A stretch of 64,000 nt of DNA from Opitutaceae bacterium (GTDB taxonomy: Bacteria; Verrucomicrobiota; Verrucomicrobiia; Opitutales; Opitutaceae): positions 40,943 through 104,942 of the forward strand of contig JACKPU010000010.1 of assembly GCA_024233285.1 (NCBI GenBank), read 5' to 3'. Shown one piece after another: positions 8,644-17,059 of the stretch. The notes beneath the pieces were generated by a model. The model was not told the origin of the DNA, did no database searches, and worked only from the letters and a program-made list of their open reading frames with translations. The number at the start of each line of letters is the position of its first letter. Positions within the stretch are counted from its first letter, which is position 1. A program made the translations under genes and the position numbers.

Positions 8644-11600
8644 TCAGACGTGACTTTCTGCCTGCCGGGTTTCGCGTTCGATCTCGTCCGCGCGAATCAA
8701 ACCGTGCGCGCTGGACTTGCCGGTCACGCGTTCCACCAACCGGTCCATGATCACGTAAAAGATCGGAATCGTGAACAGGGTCAGGAACGTCGCGATACTA
8801 AGACCGCCGACAATCACCAGCCCCATCGGATTACGCGTCTCCGCGCCCGGCCCCGAGGCGAGCATCAGCGGCACGGCGCCGAAAATCGTGGAAATAGCCG
8901 TCATCAAGATCGGACGAAAACGCAATGTTGCGGCTTCAAAGGCCGCCGTGGCGGCATCCCGCCCGCTGATGCGCAATTGATTCGCGAACTCGACAATCAG
9001 GATGCCGTTCTTCGCCACGAGACCGATTAGCATGATCAGGCCGAACCGCGAAAACAGATTGTCCGTCAATCCCGGGCCCCAGAAACGCGAACAGTATAGC
9101 ACGGTGACGCCGCCTGACAGCGCGAGAAATACGCCCGTAAAAATCGTGATCGGGTGAATCCACGACTCAAACTGCGCGGCGAGAATCAAGAACGTGAACA
9201 ACAGGGCCAGACCGAAGAGGATCAACGCGTCCGATGAACTCTCGACAAACTCCCGCGTCTCCCCGCCCCACGTGTAGCCATAATTGTCCGGCAATAGCTC
9301 GCGGGCCAGCCGTTCTAATTCCGCCACGCCGTCACCCTGCGTCCGACCATCGGCCAGTTGCGCGCTGAGCGTGATGGAACGTTGGCGGTCCAGATGCGAA
9401 TAAGACTCCGGCACGGTCTCCTCGGTGTAATCGACGAGATTGCTCAATTGCACCAACGCGCCGCTGGTCGAGCGCACATAAACCCGGCCCAAGTCCGACG
9501 GCGTCGCCCGATTCGCTTCCTCGACCTGCACCATCACGTCGTATTCGTCGGCGCCGCGGCGAAACTTCGTGACGCGGCGGCCGCCAAACAGCGACTCGAG
9601 CGTGGTCGCGACCTCCACCACCGGCACATTGAGATCCGCCGCCCGCGCGCGGTCCACCACCACGCGTAACTGCGGGTTGTTCGGCTGCGGTTCCACCCGC
9701 ACCTGTCCGAGCACCGCATTGCCCTGCAGCGCCTGGCTGAACCTCGCCGCGATCTTCTGCAGTTCGGAAAACTCCGGCCCTTGCAGTTCCATTTGCACCC
9801 CGCCGGAGCTGCTGCGCCGGCCACCCAAAGGACGAATGGGCGCGGCAATGATCATACCGCCGGGATTCTCGGCAAACTTGCGGCGTAATGACGCCAAAAC
9901 CTCCTGCGTGCTGCGCGTGCGCTCTTCCCACGGCTTCAACGTCACAAACATGAATCCGCGGGAGCCGGAACCGCCAAACCCGGTGATGCGGAACATCCGC
10001 TCGATCTCCGGCGTCGCCAACAACAGATCCTCGGCGTCCTTCGCATACGACGCCGCGTATTGCGGGGTCGAGCCGAGGGGAAAATTCAAAATCACGCGGA
10101 ATATGCCGCGATCCTCCTGCGGCGTGAGTTCGCGCTGCAGCTGACCATAAAGCCACGGGCCCACGGCCACCACCACCGCGCACGCGCCCAAGACCCACCA
10201 GCGATGCGCGAACGACCAGCGCAACATTGCGGCAAAACGCCGGTTGATCGCCTCAAACAGCGGTTCCGTTTTCCGATAAAACCACCCGTGGCGCAATTGG
10301 CCGTCGGGGTTGCGTTTCGTTCGCAAAATCCGCGAGCACAGCATCGGCGTCAGGGTCAGGGCGATGAAACTGGAAACCATCACCGCAATCGCCAGCGTCA
10401 GGCCGAACTCGTAAAACAGGCGGCCCGTGCGGCCGGATTGAAACGCCACCGGCAGAAAGACCGCCACCAGGGTCAACGTCGTCGAAATCACCGCGAAGGC
10501 CATCTGCCGCGCGCCGAAGATGGCCGCGTGAATCGGATTTTCGCCGTCTTCAATCCGCCGGTAAATATTCTCCAACATCACGATCGCATCGTCCACGACC
10601 AAGCCCACCGCCAGCACGAGTCCGAGCAAAGTCAGCAGGTTGATGCTGAATCCCATCCAATTCATCACCGCAAACGAGCCGATCACCGAAACCGGAATTG
10701 CCAGCAGCGGCACCATGGTCGCGCGCCAGTCGCGCAGGAACACAAAGATCGTCAGCACCACGAGGACGCAGGCGATGTAGAGGCTCTCGTAAACCTCGTT
10801 GACCGAGCGCTCGACAAAGCTGCTCGTGTCGTAGGCGATCTGCAGATTGACGCCTTCGGGCAGGTTGCTGCGGATTTCCGGCAGCTTGGATTTAACCTCA
10901 TTGGCCACCTCCAGCAGATTGGCTTTGGACTGTTTCTGCACCTGCAGACCGATCGTGGTGCGACCGTTGTAGAAGGCCTGCACGCGGTAATCGTTCGATC
11001 CGAGTTCCACCCGGCCGATGTCGGAAAACTTGACCTGCGTGTCCCCGCGCGTGGCCAGCACGAGGTTTTCGTAATCCGAAACATTGTTCAGCCGTCCTTC
11101 GAGCCGCATGCCGAACTCGCGGGTCATTGATTCGATACGGCCGCTCGGCACGTCCACGTTCTGCTGGCGCAAGGCGCGCTCCACGTCGCCGACGGTCAGG
11201 CCATAGGCCGCGAGCTTGTCGGTATCGACCCACAGGCGCATCGCAAACTGCGGCCCGCGCAGCAGGACGCGCGAAACGCCCGGCACGGTTTGCAAACGCT
11301 GCGCCACCGTGCGGGTCGCCATCTCGGCCAGTTCCAACCGCGTGAAGCGATCCGAGTTCATCGAGATCGTCATCACCGGATCGGCATCCGCATCCGCCTT
11401 CTCCACCTCCGGCGGATCCACCTCGGCCGGGAGGCGCTCGATCACGCGACCGATTTTGTCGCGCACATCGTTGGCCGCCTCGTTGGTGTCACGGCGCAGG
11501 TCGAACTCCAGCGATACCGAGGAACGTCCGGTGCTCGACGAGGAGCTCATCACCCGCACGCCGTCGATCGTCGACAGCTCCTCTTCAATTGGATCGGTGA

Positions 11601-11787
11601 TCTGCGTTTCAATCACCTCCGCCGCCGCACCGGGATAACTGGCGTTAACCGAAACGACCGGCGTTTCGATGTCGGGATACTCGCGCACCGGCAGCTGCGT
11701 AAACGCCAGGCCGCCGACGATCACTACGATCAGCGCGAGCACGATGCAGACCACCGGCCGCTTGATGGAAACATCGGAGAGAAGCAT
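8644..11787 (-). CDS. RND multidrug efflux permease, AcrB/MexB type (HAE1)
   Basis: A 1047-residue inner-membrane drug/proton antiporter with the usual twelve membrane helices and two large periplasmic loops. It starts MLLSDVSIKRPVVCIVLAL, typical of the family. The proton-relay aspartates are present in AVGLVVDDAIVMLENIYRR, and the essential TM10 lysine in MLIGLVAKNGILIVEFANQ. The adaptor gene ends 12 bp upstream on the same strand, so they form a two-gene operon. No TolC-type outer-membrane factor is present, so the pump must borrow one from elsewhere. Its stop is 1 bp from the convergent LptD-like gene. Confidence 0.96.
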   Translation of the reverse strand: MLLSDVSIKRPVVCIVLALIVVIVGGLAFTQLPVREYPDIETPVVSVNASYPGAAAEVIETQITDPIEEELSTIDGVRVMSSSSSTGRSSVSLEFDLRRDTNEAANDVRDKIGRVIERLPAEVDPPEVEKADADADPVMTISMNSDRFTRLELAEMATRTVAQRLQTVPGVSRVLLRGPQFAMRLWVDTDKLAAYGLTVGDVERALRQQNVDVPSGRIESMTREFGMRLEGRLNNVSDYENLVLATRGDTQVKFSDIGRVELGSNDYRVQAFYNGRTTIGLQVQKQSKANLLEVANEVKSKLPEIRSNLPEGVNLQIAYDTSSFVERSVNEVYESLYIACVLVVLTIFVFLRDWRATMVPLLAIPVSVIGSFAVMNWMGFSINLLTLLGLVLAVGLVVDDAIVMLENIYRRIEDGENPIHAAIFGARQMAFAVISTTLTLVAVFLPVAFQSGRTGRLFYEFGLTLAIAVMVSSFIALTLTPMLCSRILRTKRNPDGQLRHGWFYRKTEPLFEAINRRFAAMLRWSFAHRWWVLGACAVVVAVGPWLYGQLQRELTPQEDRGIFRVILNFPLGSTPQYAASYAKDAEDLLLATPEIERMFRITGFGGSGSRGFMFVTLKPWEERTRSTQEVLASLRRKFAENPGGMIIAAPIRPLGGRRSSSGGVQMELQGPEFSELQKIAARFSQALQGNAVLGQVRVEPQPNNPQLRVVVDRARAADLNVPVVEVATTLESLFGGRRVTKFRRGADEYDVMVQVEEANRATPSDLGRVYVRSTSGALVQLSNLVDYTEETVPESYSHLDRQRSITLSAQLADGRTQGDGVAELERLARELLPDNYGYTWGGETREFVESSSDALILFGLALLFTFLILAAQFESWIHPITIFTGVFLALSGGVTVLYCSRFWGPGLTDNLFSRFGLIMLIGLVAKNGILIVEFANQLRISGRDAATAAFEAATLRFRPILMTAISTIFGAVPLMLASGPGAETRNPMGLVIVGGLSIATFLTLFTIPIFYVIMDRLVERVTGKSSAHGLIRADEIERETRQAESHV

Positions 11788-11799
11788 GGTGGCGCGGCT

Positions 11800-12909
11800 T
11801 TAGGGTTGCTGAAACACTTCGCGCAACGGCTTCGGGGCAATCGGTGCGCCCGGGTAAAGCACCACGGCGCCGACTCCGGCCGCCACGACCTCGAACCCGT
11901 CGGCCAGCGCCGCGGGATCCACCGGCGTCACCTCGACGAGGCCGCGTGACCGCAAGCCCGTCGTGACGGGCACATAGCGGGCGACCTTTTGCCCGTCCTT
12001 TTCATCCACCACAATGATCTGGGTGCCGCGGGCGTCGGCCAATATCGCCGCCTCGGGCACGGTCAGCACCTGCGAACGCACGTCGAGCACGAGTTCCACA
12101 TTCGCGAACATCCCCGGCCGCAACGCCACGTCCGTCGGCTCCAGCATCGCCTTGACCTCGGAGGCGCGAATGGCGCGGTCAATCGTCGCGTTCACAAAAT
12201 AGACTTCACCTTCGATCAGATGCGACCGCGTGTCCGCGCCGGTCCGGGTCGTCACCCGCACCTTGGTGCCGGGATGCACCTTGGCGAGAAACCGCTCGGG
12301 CACGGAAAACGTCACCTTCAATTTGCTCAGATCGTCGATCCGGGTGATGACCGTCGAGGTCGTGACATAATCGCCCGCCGAAATCGTGCGCGAACCGACC
12401 ACCCCGGCAAAAGGCGCCTTGACTGCGGTCTTGTCCAGGCGCAGCTGCAAGACTTCCATCTCGGCCTTCGCGGCCGCGAATTCCGAACGCGCCCGGTCGT
12501 ATTCCGACTGCGGGATCGTGCGGCTTTGGCTAAGGTTTTCACTGCGCGCCACGTTCAGCTCGGCGAGTCTGTAACGCGCCACCACTTGCTCGAGCTGCGC
12601 GCTCAATTCGGCGTCGTCAATTTTCAGCAACACTTCGCCGGCGGCCACGCGGCGGCCTTCGTCAAACAGGATGCTGCGCACGATACCACTGACCTCGGGA
12701 CGAATCTCGGCCGATTCATTCGGCTGCAGCGACCCCACCAGATTGATCGTTTCCGCAAGATCGCGGCGCAACAGCGGGGTGACTTCCACGACTTGGGCCG
12801 GTCGCCCCGTGGGCGCCGGGGGACCCGACGCGTCCTTCTTCGCACAGCCCGTGCCGCCACCAATGAGGGCCAGACCCAAGGCACCAACCAGAATCAGTTT
12901 TGAGCGCAT
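11800..12909 (-). CDS. RND efflux periplasmic adaptor (membrane fusion protein)
   Basis: A 369-residue periplasmic adaptor that links the RND permease to an outer-membrane channel. The N-terminus is lipoprotein-like (ALGLALIGGGTGCAKKD, Cys at about 22), though the lipobox GGTGC is not canonical. Domain order is right for the family: lipoyl half (SIRPEVSG-type segment SAEIRPEVSGIVRSILFDEG), an alpha hairpin (about 100-150), the second lipoyl half (VKAPFAGVVGSRTISAGDYV), beta-barrel and membrane-proximal domains. The short hairpin fits AcrA/MexA-type adaptors. First gene of the pump operon; promoter presumably in 12910-12987. Confidence 0.93.
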   Translation of the reverse strand: MRSKLILVGALGLALIGGGTGCAKKDASGPPAPTGRPAQVVEVTPLLRRDLAETINLVGSLQPNESAEIRPEVSGIVRSILFDEGRRVAAGEVLLKIDDAELSAQLEQVVARYRLAELNVARSENLSQSRTIPQSEYDRARSEFAAAKAEMEVLQLRLDKTAVKAPFAGVVGSRTISAGDYVTTSTVITRIDDLSKLKVTFSVPERFLAKVHPGTKVRVTTRTGADTRSHLIEGEVYFVNATIDRAIRASEVKAMLEPTDVALRPGMFANVELVLDVRSQVLTVPEAAILADARGTQIIVVDEKDGQKVARYVPVTTGLRSRGLVEVTPVDPAALADGFEVVAAGVGAVVLYPGAPIAPKPLREVFQQP

Positions 12910-12987
12910 GAAAGCAATTTGAGCCCATCAATACCGCGTAACCGCGCCATGGCAAATACCACTCGCAACAAAATTATCCCGATCGCA

Positions 12988-13003
12988 TCCACCATGCGGT
13001 GGA
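12988..13003 (-). terminator. Hairpin after gcvH, possible weak terminator
   Basis: A six-base-pair stem TCCACC/GGTGGA with the four-base loop ATGC lies 10 bp past the gcvH stop on the minus strand. It can be extended by weaker pairs. There is no immediate T-run (the first, ATTTTG, is about ten bases on), so termination is uncertain. It separates the gcvTH operon from the efflux operon on the same strand. Confidence 0.35.
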
Positions 13004-13013
13004 CGCCCGCGCA

Positions 13014-13397
13014 TCACCCCACCTCGGCGGTGTAAGCCGCCGCGTCGAGCAGCGACTCGGCGTCGGCCGGATTGGCGACCTTCAATTTGATCAACCAACC
13101 GGCGCCATAGGGATCCTGATTCACGGTTTCAGGCGTGGCATCCAGCGCGGTGTTTACTTCCACCACGGTGCCCGCGACCGGCGCGTAGATGTCCGAGGCC
13201 GCCTTGACCGATTCCACCACGCCAAACCCGTCACCCGCGTTCAACTCCGTGCCGACCGCCGGCACTTGCACGTAGGTGATGTCACCCAGCGAGCTTTGCG
13301 CGTAATCGGAAATGCCCACCACGGCGGTGCCGTCGGCATTCAGTTTCAACCATTCGTGGGACTTGGCGTAACGAAGATCAGCGGGGACGTTGCTCAT
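13014..13397 (-). CDS. gcvH: Glycine cleavage system H protein
   Basis: A 127-residue lipoyl carrier of the glycine cleavage system, which shuttles the methylamine group between the P, T and L proteins. The lipoylation site is Lys65 in GFGVVESVKAASDIYAPV, and the N-terminus YAKSHEWLKL is typical. Its ATG overlaps the gcvT stop by four bases (ATGA, 13394-13397), so translation is probably coupled. gcvP (the decarboxylase) is not in the window, and the gene downstream is the unrelated efflux adaptor. Confidence 0.97.
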   Translation of the reverse strand: MSNVPADLRYAKSHEWLKLNADGTAVVGISDYAQSSLGDITYVQVPAVGTELNAGDGFGVVESVKAASDIYAPVAGTVVEVNTALDATPETVNQDPYGAGWLIKLKVANPADAESLLDAAAYTAEVG

Positions 13398-14497
13398 GGG
13401 TTTTTCTTTAATTCGACGAACGGCGGCTTGACCAGTTGCAAATTGAATTTCGTGCCGCGGATGTCCACTTGCAGGCCGGCGGCGACCGCGGCGCGATCCA
13501 CCAGCGCCGAACCGATCGCCTCGTTCAGCATCGGCGAAAGCGTGCCCGAAAGCACGCGGCCGACCGTGGCTCCGTCCGTTGCGAGCACGGGAGTGTCCTG
13601 CCGGACAATGCGACGATCACCGGTTTTGAAAAACACGACTTGGTGCGCCCCGCCCTGCTCCTTTTCCTGCCGCAACGCCGCGCGCCCATTGAAGTCCGCG
13701 GCCTTGGCCAGCTTGACCGTCCAACCCAAACCGGCGGTCAACGGCGAAATCTCCGCCGTGATCTCATGCCCGTAGAGCGGATAGCCCGCCTCAAGTCGCA
13801 AACTGTCCCGCGCTCCCAGTCCCGCCAGCTCCACGCCGTGCGGTTTGCCGGCCTCTAGCAGCGCGTTGGCCAGCGTCACCGCATCGCCGTTCGCGTGATA
13901 GAGTTCAAACCCGTCTTCGCCCGTGTAACCCGTGCGGCTGATCATGCACTGCACGCCCGCCACGGTGCCTTCGACGAAGTGGTAATACTTGACCGCGTCC
14001 AATTTTGCGCCAGTCAACGCCTGCACGATCCGCGCGGCGACCGGACCTTGAATCGCCAGCAACGCGTAATCCTCACTGCGATCCGTCACCGTCACGTCGT
14101 AACCGGCGGCCTGCTCGTGCAACCACGCCAGATCCTTGGCGATGTTGCCCGCATTGATGCACAAAAAATAATCCTCCGGCGCGCGCATGTAAACGAGCAG
14201 GTCGTCCACCACGCCGCCGTTCGGATAACACATCGGCGAATAGAGCACGCGGCCGGGATACAACTTGCTCACATCGTTCGTCACCACGTGATCGAGAAAC
14301 GCGGCCGCCTGCGGACCGCGCACCTCCACCTCGCCCATGTGGCTGACATCAAACAGCCCGGCGGCGCGCCGCACGGCCTTGTGTTCTTCCAAAATACTCC
14401 GGTATTGCACCGGCATTTCCCAGCCGGCGAAATCGACCAATCGGGCGCCGTTTGCGGCGTGAAAATCACGCAAAGGGGTGCGTTTCAGCTCGCTCAT
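13394..14497 (-). CDS. gcvT: Glycine cleavage T protein (aminomethyltransferase)
   Basis: A 367-residue tetrahydrofolate-dependent aminomethyltransferase, of normal length. It begins MSELKRTPLRDFHAANGARL and shows FAGWEMPVQY, DVSHMGEVEVRGPQAAAFLD, CINAGNIAKD and GYTGEDGFELY, all standard GcvT segments, then the C-terminal barrel with GHEITAEISP. The open frame continues 145 codons upstream but that part is opposite the CNNM gene and is not real; ATG 14497 is the family start. It heads a gcvT-gcvH operon. I found no glycine riboswitch in the 109 bp shared with the divergent gene. Confidence 0.97.
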   Translation of the reverse strand: MSELKRTPLRDFHAANGARLVDFAGWEMPVQYRSILEEHKAVRRAAGLFDVSHMGEVEVRGPQAAAFLDHVVTNDVSKLYPGRVLYSPMCYPNGGVVDDLLVYMRAPEDYFLCINAGNIAKDLAWLHEQAAGYDVTVTDRSEDYALLAIQGPVAARIVQALTGAKLDAVKYYHFVEGTVAGVQCMISRTGYTGEDGFELYHANGDAVTLANALLEAGKPHGVELAGLGARDSLRLEAGYPLYGHEITAEISPLTAGLGWTVKLAKAADFNGRAALRQEKEQGGAHQVVFFKTGDRRIVRQDTPVLATDGATVGRVLSGTLSPMLNEAIGSALVDRAAVAAGLQVDIRGTKFNLQLVKPPFVELKKNP

Positions 14498-14606
14498 GCG
14501 GGGCATTGGGCCGGGCGCCGGGCGCGGCGGCAAGGCTGTTTTCTCATCCGCCAAAAATCTGCCGATTAAAGTCGTAAATCGCGCCGGCTGCATAAACTGG
14601 ACGCAT

Positions 14607-15677
14607 ATGCACTGGCTGGTCATTGCCATCGTTTTCACGCTTGGCATCTCCTTTTTCTGCTCCCTGTTCGAGGCTTTGATCCTCAGCACGTCGGTGTCGG
14701 ACATCCAAAATCTCAAGAAACGCAACGCCCGGCGCGGCGAGTTGCTGGAAATGCTGAAAAGCAGCCTCGACGAGACCATCTCCGCCATCCTTACGCTCAA
14801 CACCGTGGCCAATACCCTGGGCTCGGTCATCATCGGCGGTCTGACCACGAAGATCTTCGGCGACGCGGCTCTCGGCGTGCTCTCCGCGGGACTTACCCTC
14901 GCCATCCTGATCTTTTCGGAGGTCCTGCCCAAGAATCTCGGCGTGGTTTACCGCCGCCAGCTGCAACCGCACGTCGTGTATCCGTTGTGGTGGATTCGCC
15001 GCGCGCTCGCGCCGATCACCTACATGTGCGGCCTGCTCGTGCGCTGGGCCATTCCCAATCGCGAGGAAACGCAAACCGACGACGAGGAGATTATCCTGCT
15101 CGCCGAACGCGGCGCGCAACAGGGCACCCTCACCCGCAGCGAATCCAGCATCATCGCCAACGCCCTCTCGCTCGACGATGTGCGGGTGAGCGAAATCATG
15201 ACGCCGCGCATCGTCGTGACCGCCCTCCGCCGCAACGCCACCGTGGCCGAGGTGTTCCGCGAATATCCCAACCTGCCCTTCGGTCGCATGCCGGTTTACG
15301 GCGAGAATCTCGACGAAATCGTGGGCTTGATCCGCCGTCGCGATTTGCAAAACGCCAAGGCGCACGACCGTGACACCGAATCGGTGGAGAAATTGATGAA
15401 GGAAATCCACTTCATCCCCGACACCATCACCGCGGGCAACGCCCTGCAGGTCTTCCTGCGCACGCATCAGCAGCTGCTCGTCGTGGTCGACGAATTCGGC
15501 TCGACCGCCGGCGTGCTCACCATGGAGGACGTGATCGAACACATCCTCGGACGCGAAATCTTTGAAAAGGACGATCTCGCGGTGGACATGCGCGAACTCG
15601 CGCGGGCCAAGCAGAAACGGCAATCGGGAGAAATCGGTGAACCGCCCGCCCCGTCCAAGTCCCAGCCTGGAAAATGA
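14607..15677 (+). CDS. CNNM/DUF21 and CBS-domain membrane protein
   Basis: A 356-residue HlyC/CorC-like protein. A DUF21 (CNNM) transmembrane domain (about 1-170; starts HWLVIAIVFTLGISFFCSL) is followed by a pair of CBS domains (about 190-320; VSEIMTPRIVVTALRRNATV and FLRTHQQLLVVVDEFGSTAG). Family members are linked to magnesium or cobalt efflux and CBS domains often sense nucleotides. The usual C-terminal CorC/HlyC domain is missing: after VIEHILGREIFEKDD only about 35 polar residues remain. The start is the ATG at 14607. Its last codons overlap the lgt start (ATGA), so the two are one operon. Confidence 0.9.
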   Translation: MHWLVIAIVFTLGISFFCSLFEALILSTSVSDIQNLKKRNARRGELLEMLKSSLDETISAILTLNTVANTLGSVIIGGLTTKIFGDAALGVLSAGLTLAILIFSEVLPKNLGVVYRRQLQPHVVYPLWWIRRALAPITYMCGLLVRWAIPNREETQTDDEEIILLAERGAQQGTLTRSESSIIANALSLDDVRVSEIMTPRIVVTALRRNATVAEVFREYPNLPFGRMPVYGENLDEIVGLIRRRDLQNAKAHDRDTESVEKLMKEIHFIPDTITAGNALQVFLRTHQQLLVVVDEFGSTAGVLTMEDVIEHILGREIFEKDDLAVDMRELARAKQKRQSGEIGEPPAPSKSQPGK

Positions 15678-16483
15678 TGCCTCACGCGCTCGCCTACTGG
15701 ACGCACGACCTCAGCCCGTTTCTCCTCCGCATTGGCGAGAACTTCGGGATTCGCTGGTATGGCGTCGCCTATCTGCTCGGGTTCGTCGTCGGCGCGTGGC
15801 TCCTGCGGCGTTACGCGCAGTCCGGCCGGTCAAAACTGCCGGCGGCCCTGGTGATGGATTTCATGACCGCGCTCGTGATCGGCGTGATGGTCGGCGGCCG
15901 GCTCGGCTATTTCGTTTTTTATCAACCCTCCGCGCTGTTTCACGATCCGCTCGTTCTGATCCGCGTTTGGGAAGGCGGCATGGCCAGTCACGGCGGCTTC
16001 CTCGGCGTGATCGCTGCGCTCGCCTGGTTTGCGCGCAAACATCGCATCCCGTTTTTGCATCTCGGCGATCTCGTCGCCGCATCGTCGGCCGCCGGCCTGC
16101 TGTTCGGCCGCATCGCCAATTTCATCAACGGCGAGCTCTGGGGCAAACCCACCGACGTGCCGTGGGCGGTCATCTTTCCCGACAGTCCGCTCCCACTTGT
16201 GCCGCGCCATCCCTCGCAGCTTTACGAAGCCGCGCTTGAAGGCGCGTTGCTGCTCGCTTTCGCCCAATGGCGCTTCTGGCGCACCTCGATCGTCGCCAAA
16301 CACCCCGGCGTCCTCGCCGGGGAATTCCTCACCGCCTACGGGTTGGTCCGCATCCTCGGCGAACTTTTCCGCGAACCCGACGCCACCCTGATCATGGGTC
16401 TCAGCCGCGGCACCTTTTATTCCGTGTTCACCATCGCCGCCGGACTGGCCCTCATCATCCTCGCCCGCCGCCGCAAGGTCTGA
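15674..16483 (+). CDS. lgt: Prolipoprotein diacylglyceryl transferase
   Basis: A 269-residue multi-pass inner-membrane enzyme that transfers diacylglycerol from phosphatidylglycerol to the lipobox cysteine of lipoproteins. The family signature is intact, GRIANFINGELWGKPTDVPW, and so are the early GIRWYGVAYLLGF and the HPSQLYEAALEG segment that contains a conserved active-site region. Length is normal. Two start codons overlap (ATGATG at 15674 and 15677); the first overlaps the upstream stop. It acts on the lipoproteins coded here, for example at 37158-37616. Confidence 0.97.
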   Translation: MMPHALAYWTHDLSPFLLRIGENFGIRWYGVAYLLGFVVGAWLLRRYAQSGRSKLPAALVMDFMTALVIGVMVGGRLGYFVFYQPSALFHDPLVLIRVWEGGMASHGGFLGVIAALAWFARKHRIPFLHLGDLVAASSAAGLLFGRIANFINGELWGKPTDVPWAVIFPDSPLPLVPRHPSQLYEAALEGALLLAFAQWRFWRTSIVAKHPGVLAGEFLTAYGLVRILGELFREPDATLIMGLSRGTFYSVFTIAAGLALIILARRRKV

Positions 16484-16487
16484 TCAG

Positions 16488-16799
16488 TCACGAGTCACGA
16501 CCTGACGCATTTGGCACATTTCGCTTATCAATTTCGTCTGCTTTATTAAAAAGGTATATGGATAAAAATATCGACACAAATGCCAAGCATAGCGCGATCC
16601 ATTTAGATCTCCATATTTTCACCCCGGTTTCCGTAAGTATTTCAAATGGTGGAGTTATCCTAGTGAATATCCTTTTCCCGTAGCTCCCCATCTTGAACTT
16701 ATCTTCGTCTATGTAATACCTTAAAACATACGACGCAATCATTGCATATGTAAATAATATAATAAATACTACCGAGAATACATTTGCCAAAATGATCAT
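16488..16799 (-). CDS. Small AT-rich two-helix membrane protein
   Basis: A 103-residue protein in a stretch much richer in A and T than its neighbours. It has two membrane helices, about 5-26 (ANVFSVVFIILFTYAMIASY) and about 68-85 (IALCLAFVSIFLSIYLFNKA), with a basic loop between. Codon use (ATA, AAT, TTT, AAA) is unlike the rest of the window. Its ATG overlaps by four bases the stop of an upstream 33-codon frame. The last codons (ASGRDS) run into GC-rich host DNA 4 bp from the lgt stop. Family unknown; looks horizontally acquired. Confidence 0.55.
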   Translation of the reverse strand: MIILANVFSVVFIILFTYAMIASYVLRYYIDEDKFKMGSYGKRIFTRITPPFEILTETGVKIWRSKWIALCLAFVSIFLSIYLFNKADEIDKRNVPNASGRDS

Positions 16800-16897
16800 T
16801 TTAAAATCACATTCATAGCAGCAGAAATAAGGTCAGGCTTTGTTGCATGCATTCCATCGGAGCTTCCTGGCAATGATTGATTAGGTTCGCGTTCCAT
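16796..16897 (-). CDS. 33-residue small ORF coupled to the membrane protein
   Basis: A short frame from ATG 16897 coding for MEREPNQSLPGSSDGMHATK plus 13 more residues ending AAMNVILK. An AAAGG sequence (plus-strand 16906-16910) sits eight bases upstream as a ribosome-binding site, and its TGA overlaps the next ATG (ATGATC). That geometry suggests translational coupling and argues it is read. The peptide is hydrophilic and has no known family. It could instead be the broken end of a longer gene, because the same frame stays open a further 24 codons upstream without a convincing start. Confidence 0.4.
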   Translation of the reverse strand: MEREPNQSLPGSSDGMHATKPDLISAAMNVILK

Positions 16898-17059
16898 AGC
16901 GACACCTTTCGGCGCACTTCGTGCAGCTGTCCCATGTTCAAACTGACAGCGCGCGACTGTAGCATAACAGACCACTATTAACTCCGGCGCGAGGTTTCAG
17001 CACAGTGCGAGCACGTGAAGGTCTATCCACAGGAAGCTGCAACATTGTGTTATCGGGTC

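Noticed and set aside
14498..14606. Possible glycine riboswitch before gcvT
   Set aside because: The gap is only 109 bp, shared with a divergent gene, and I could not find the conserved paired glycine-aptamer core.
16484..17059. Integron attC site around the AT-rich small genes
   Set aside because: I looked for the RYYYAAC and GTTRRRY pair on both strands and did not find a correctly placed pair.
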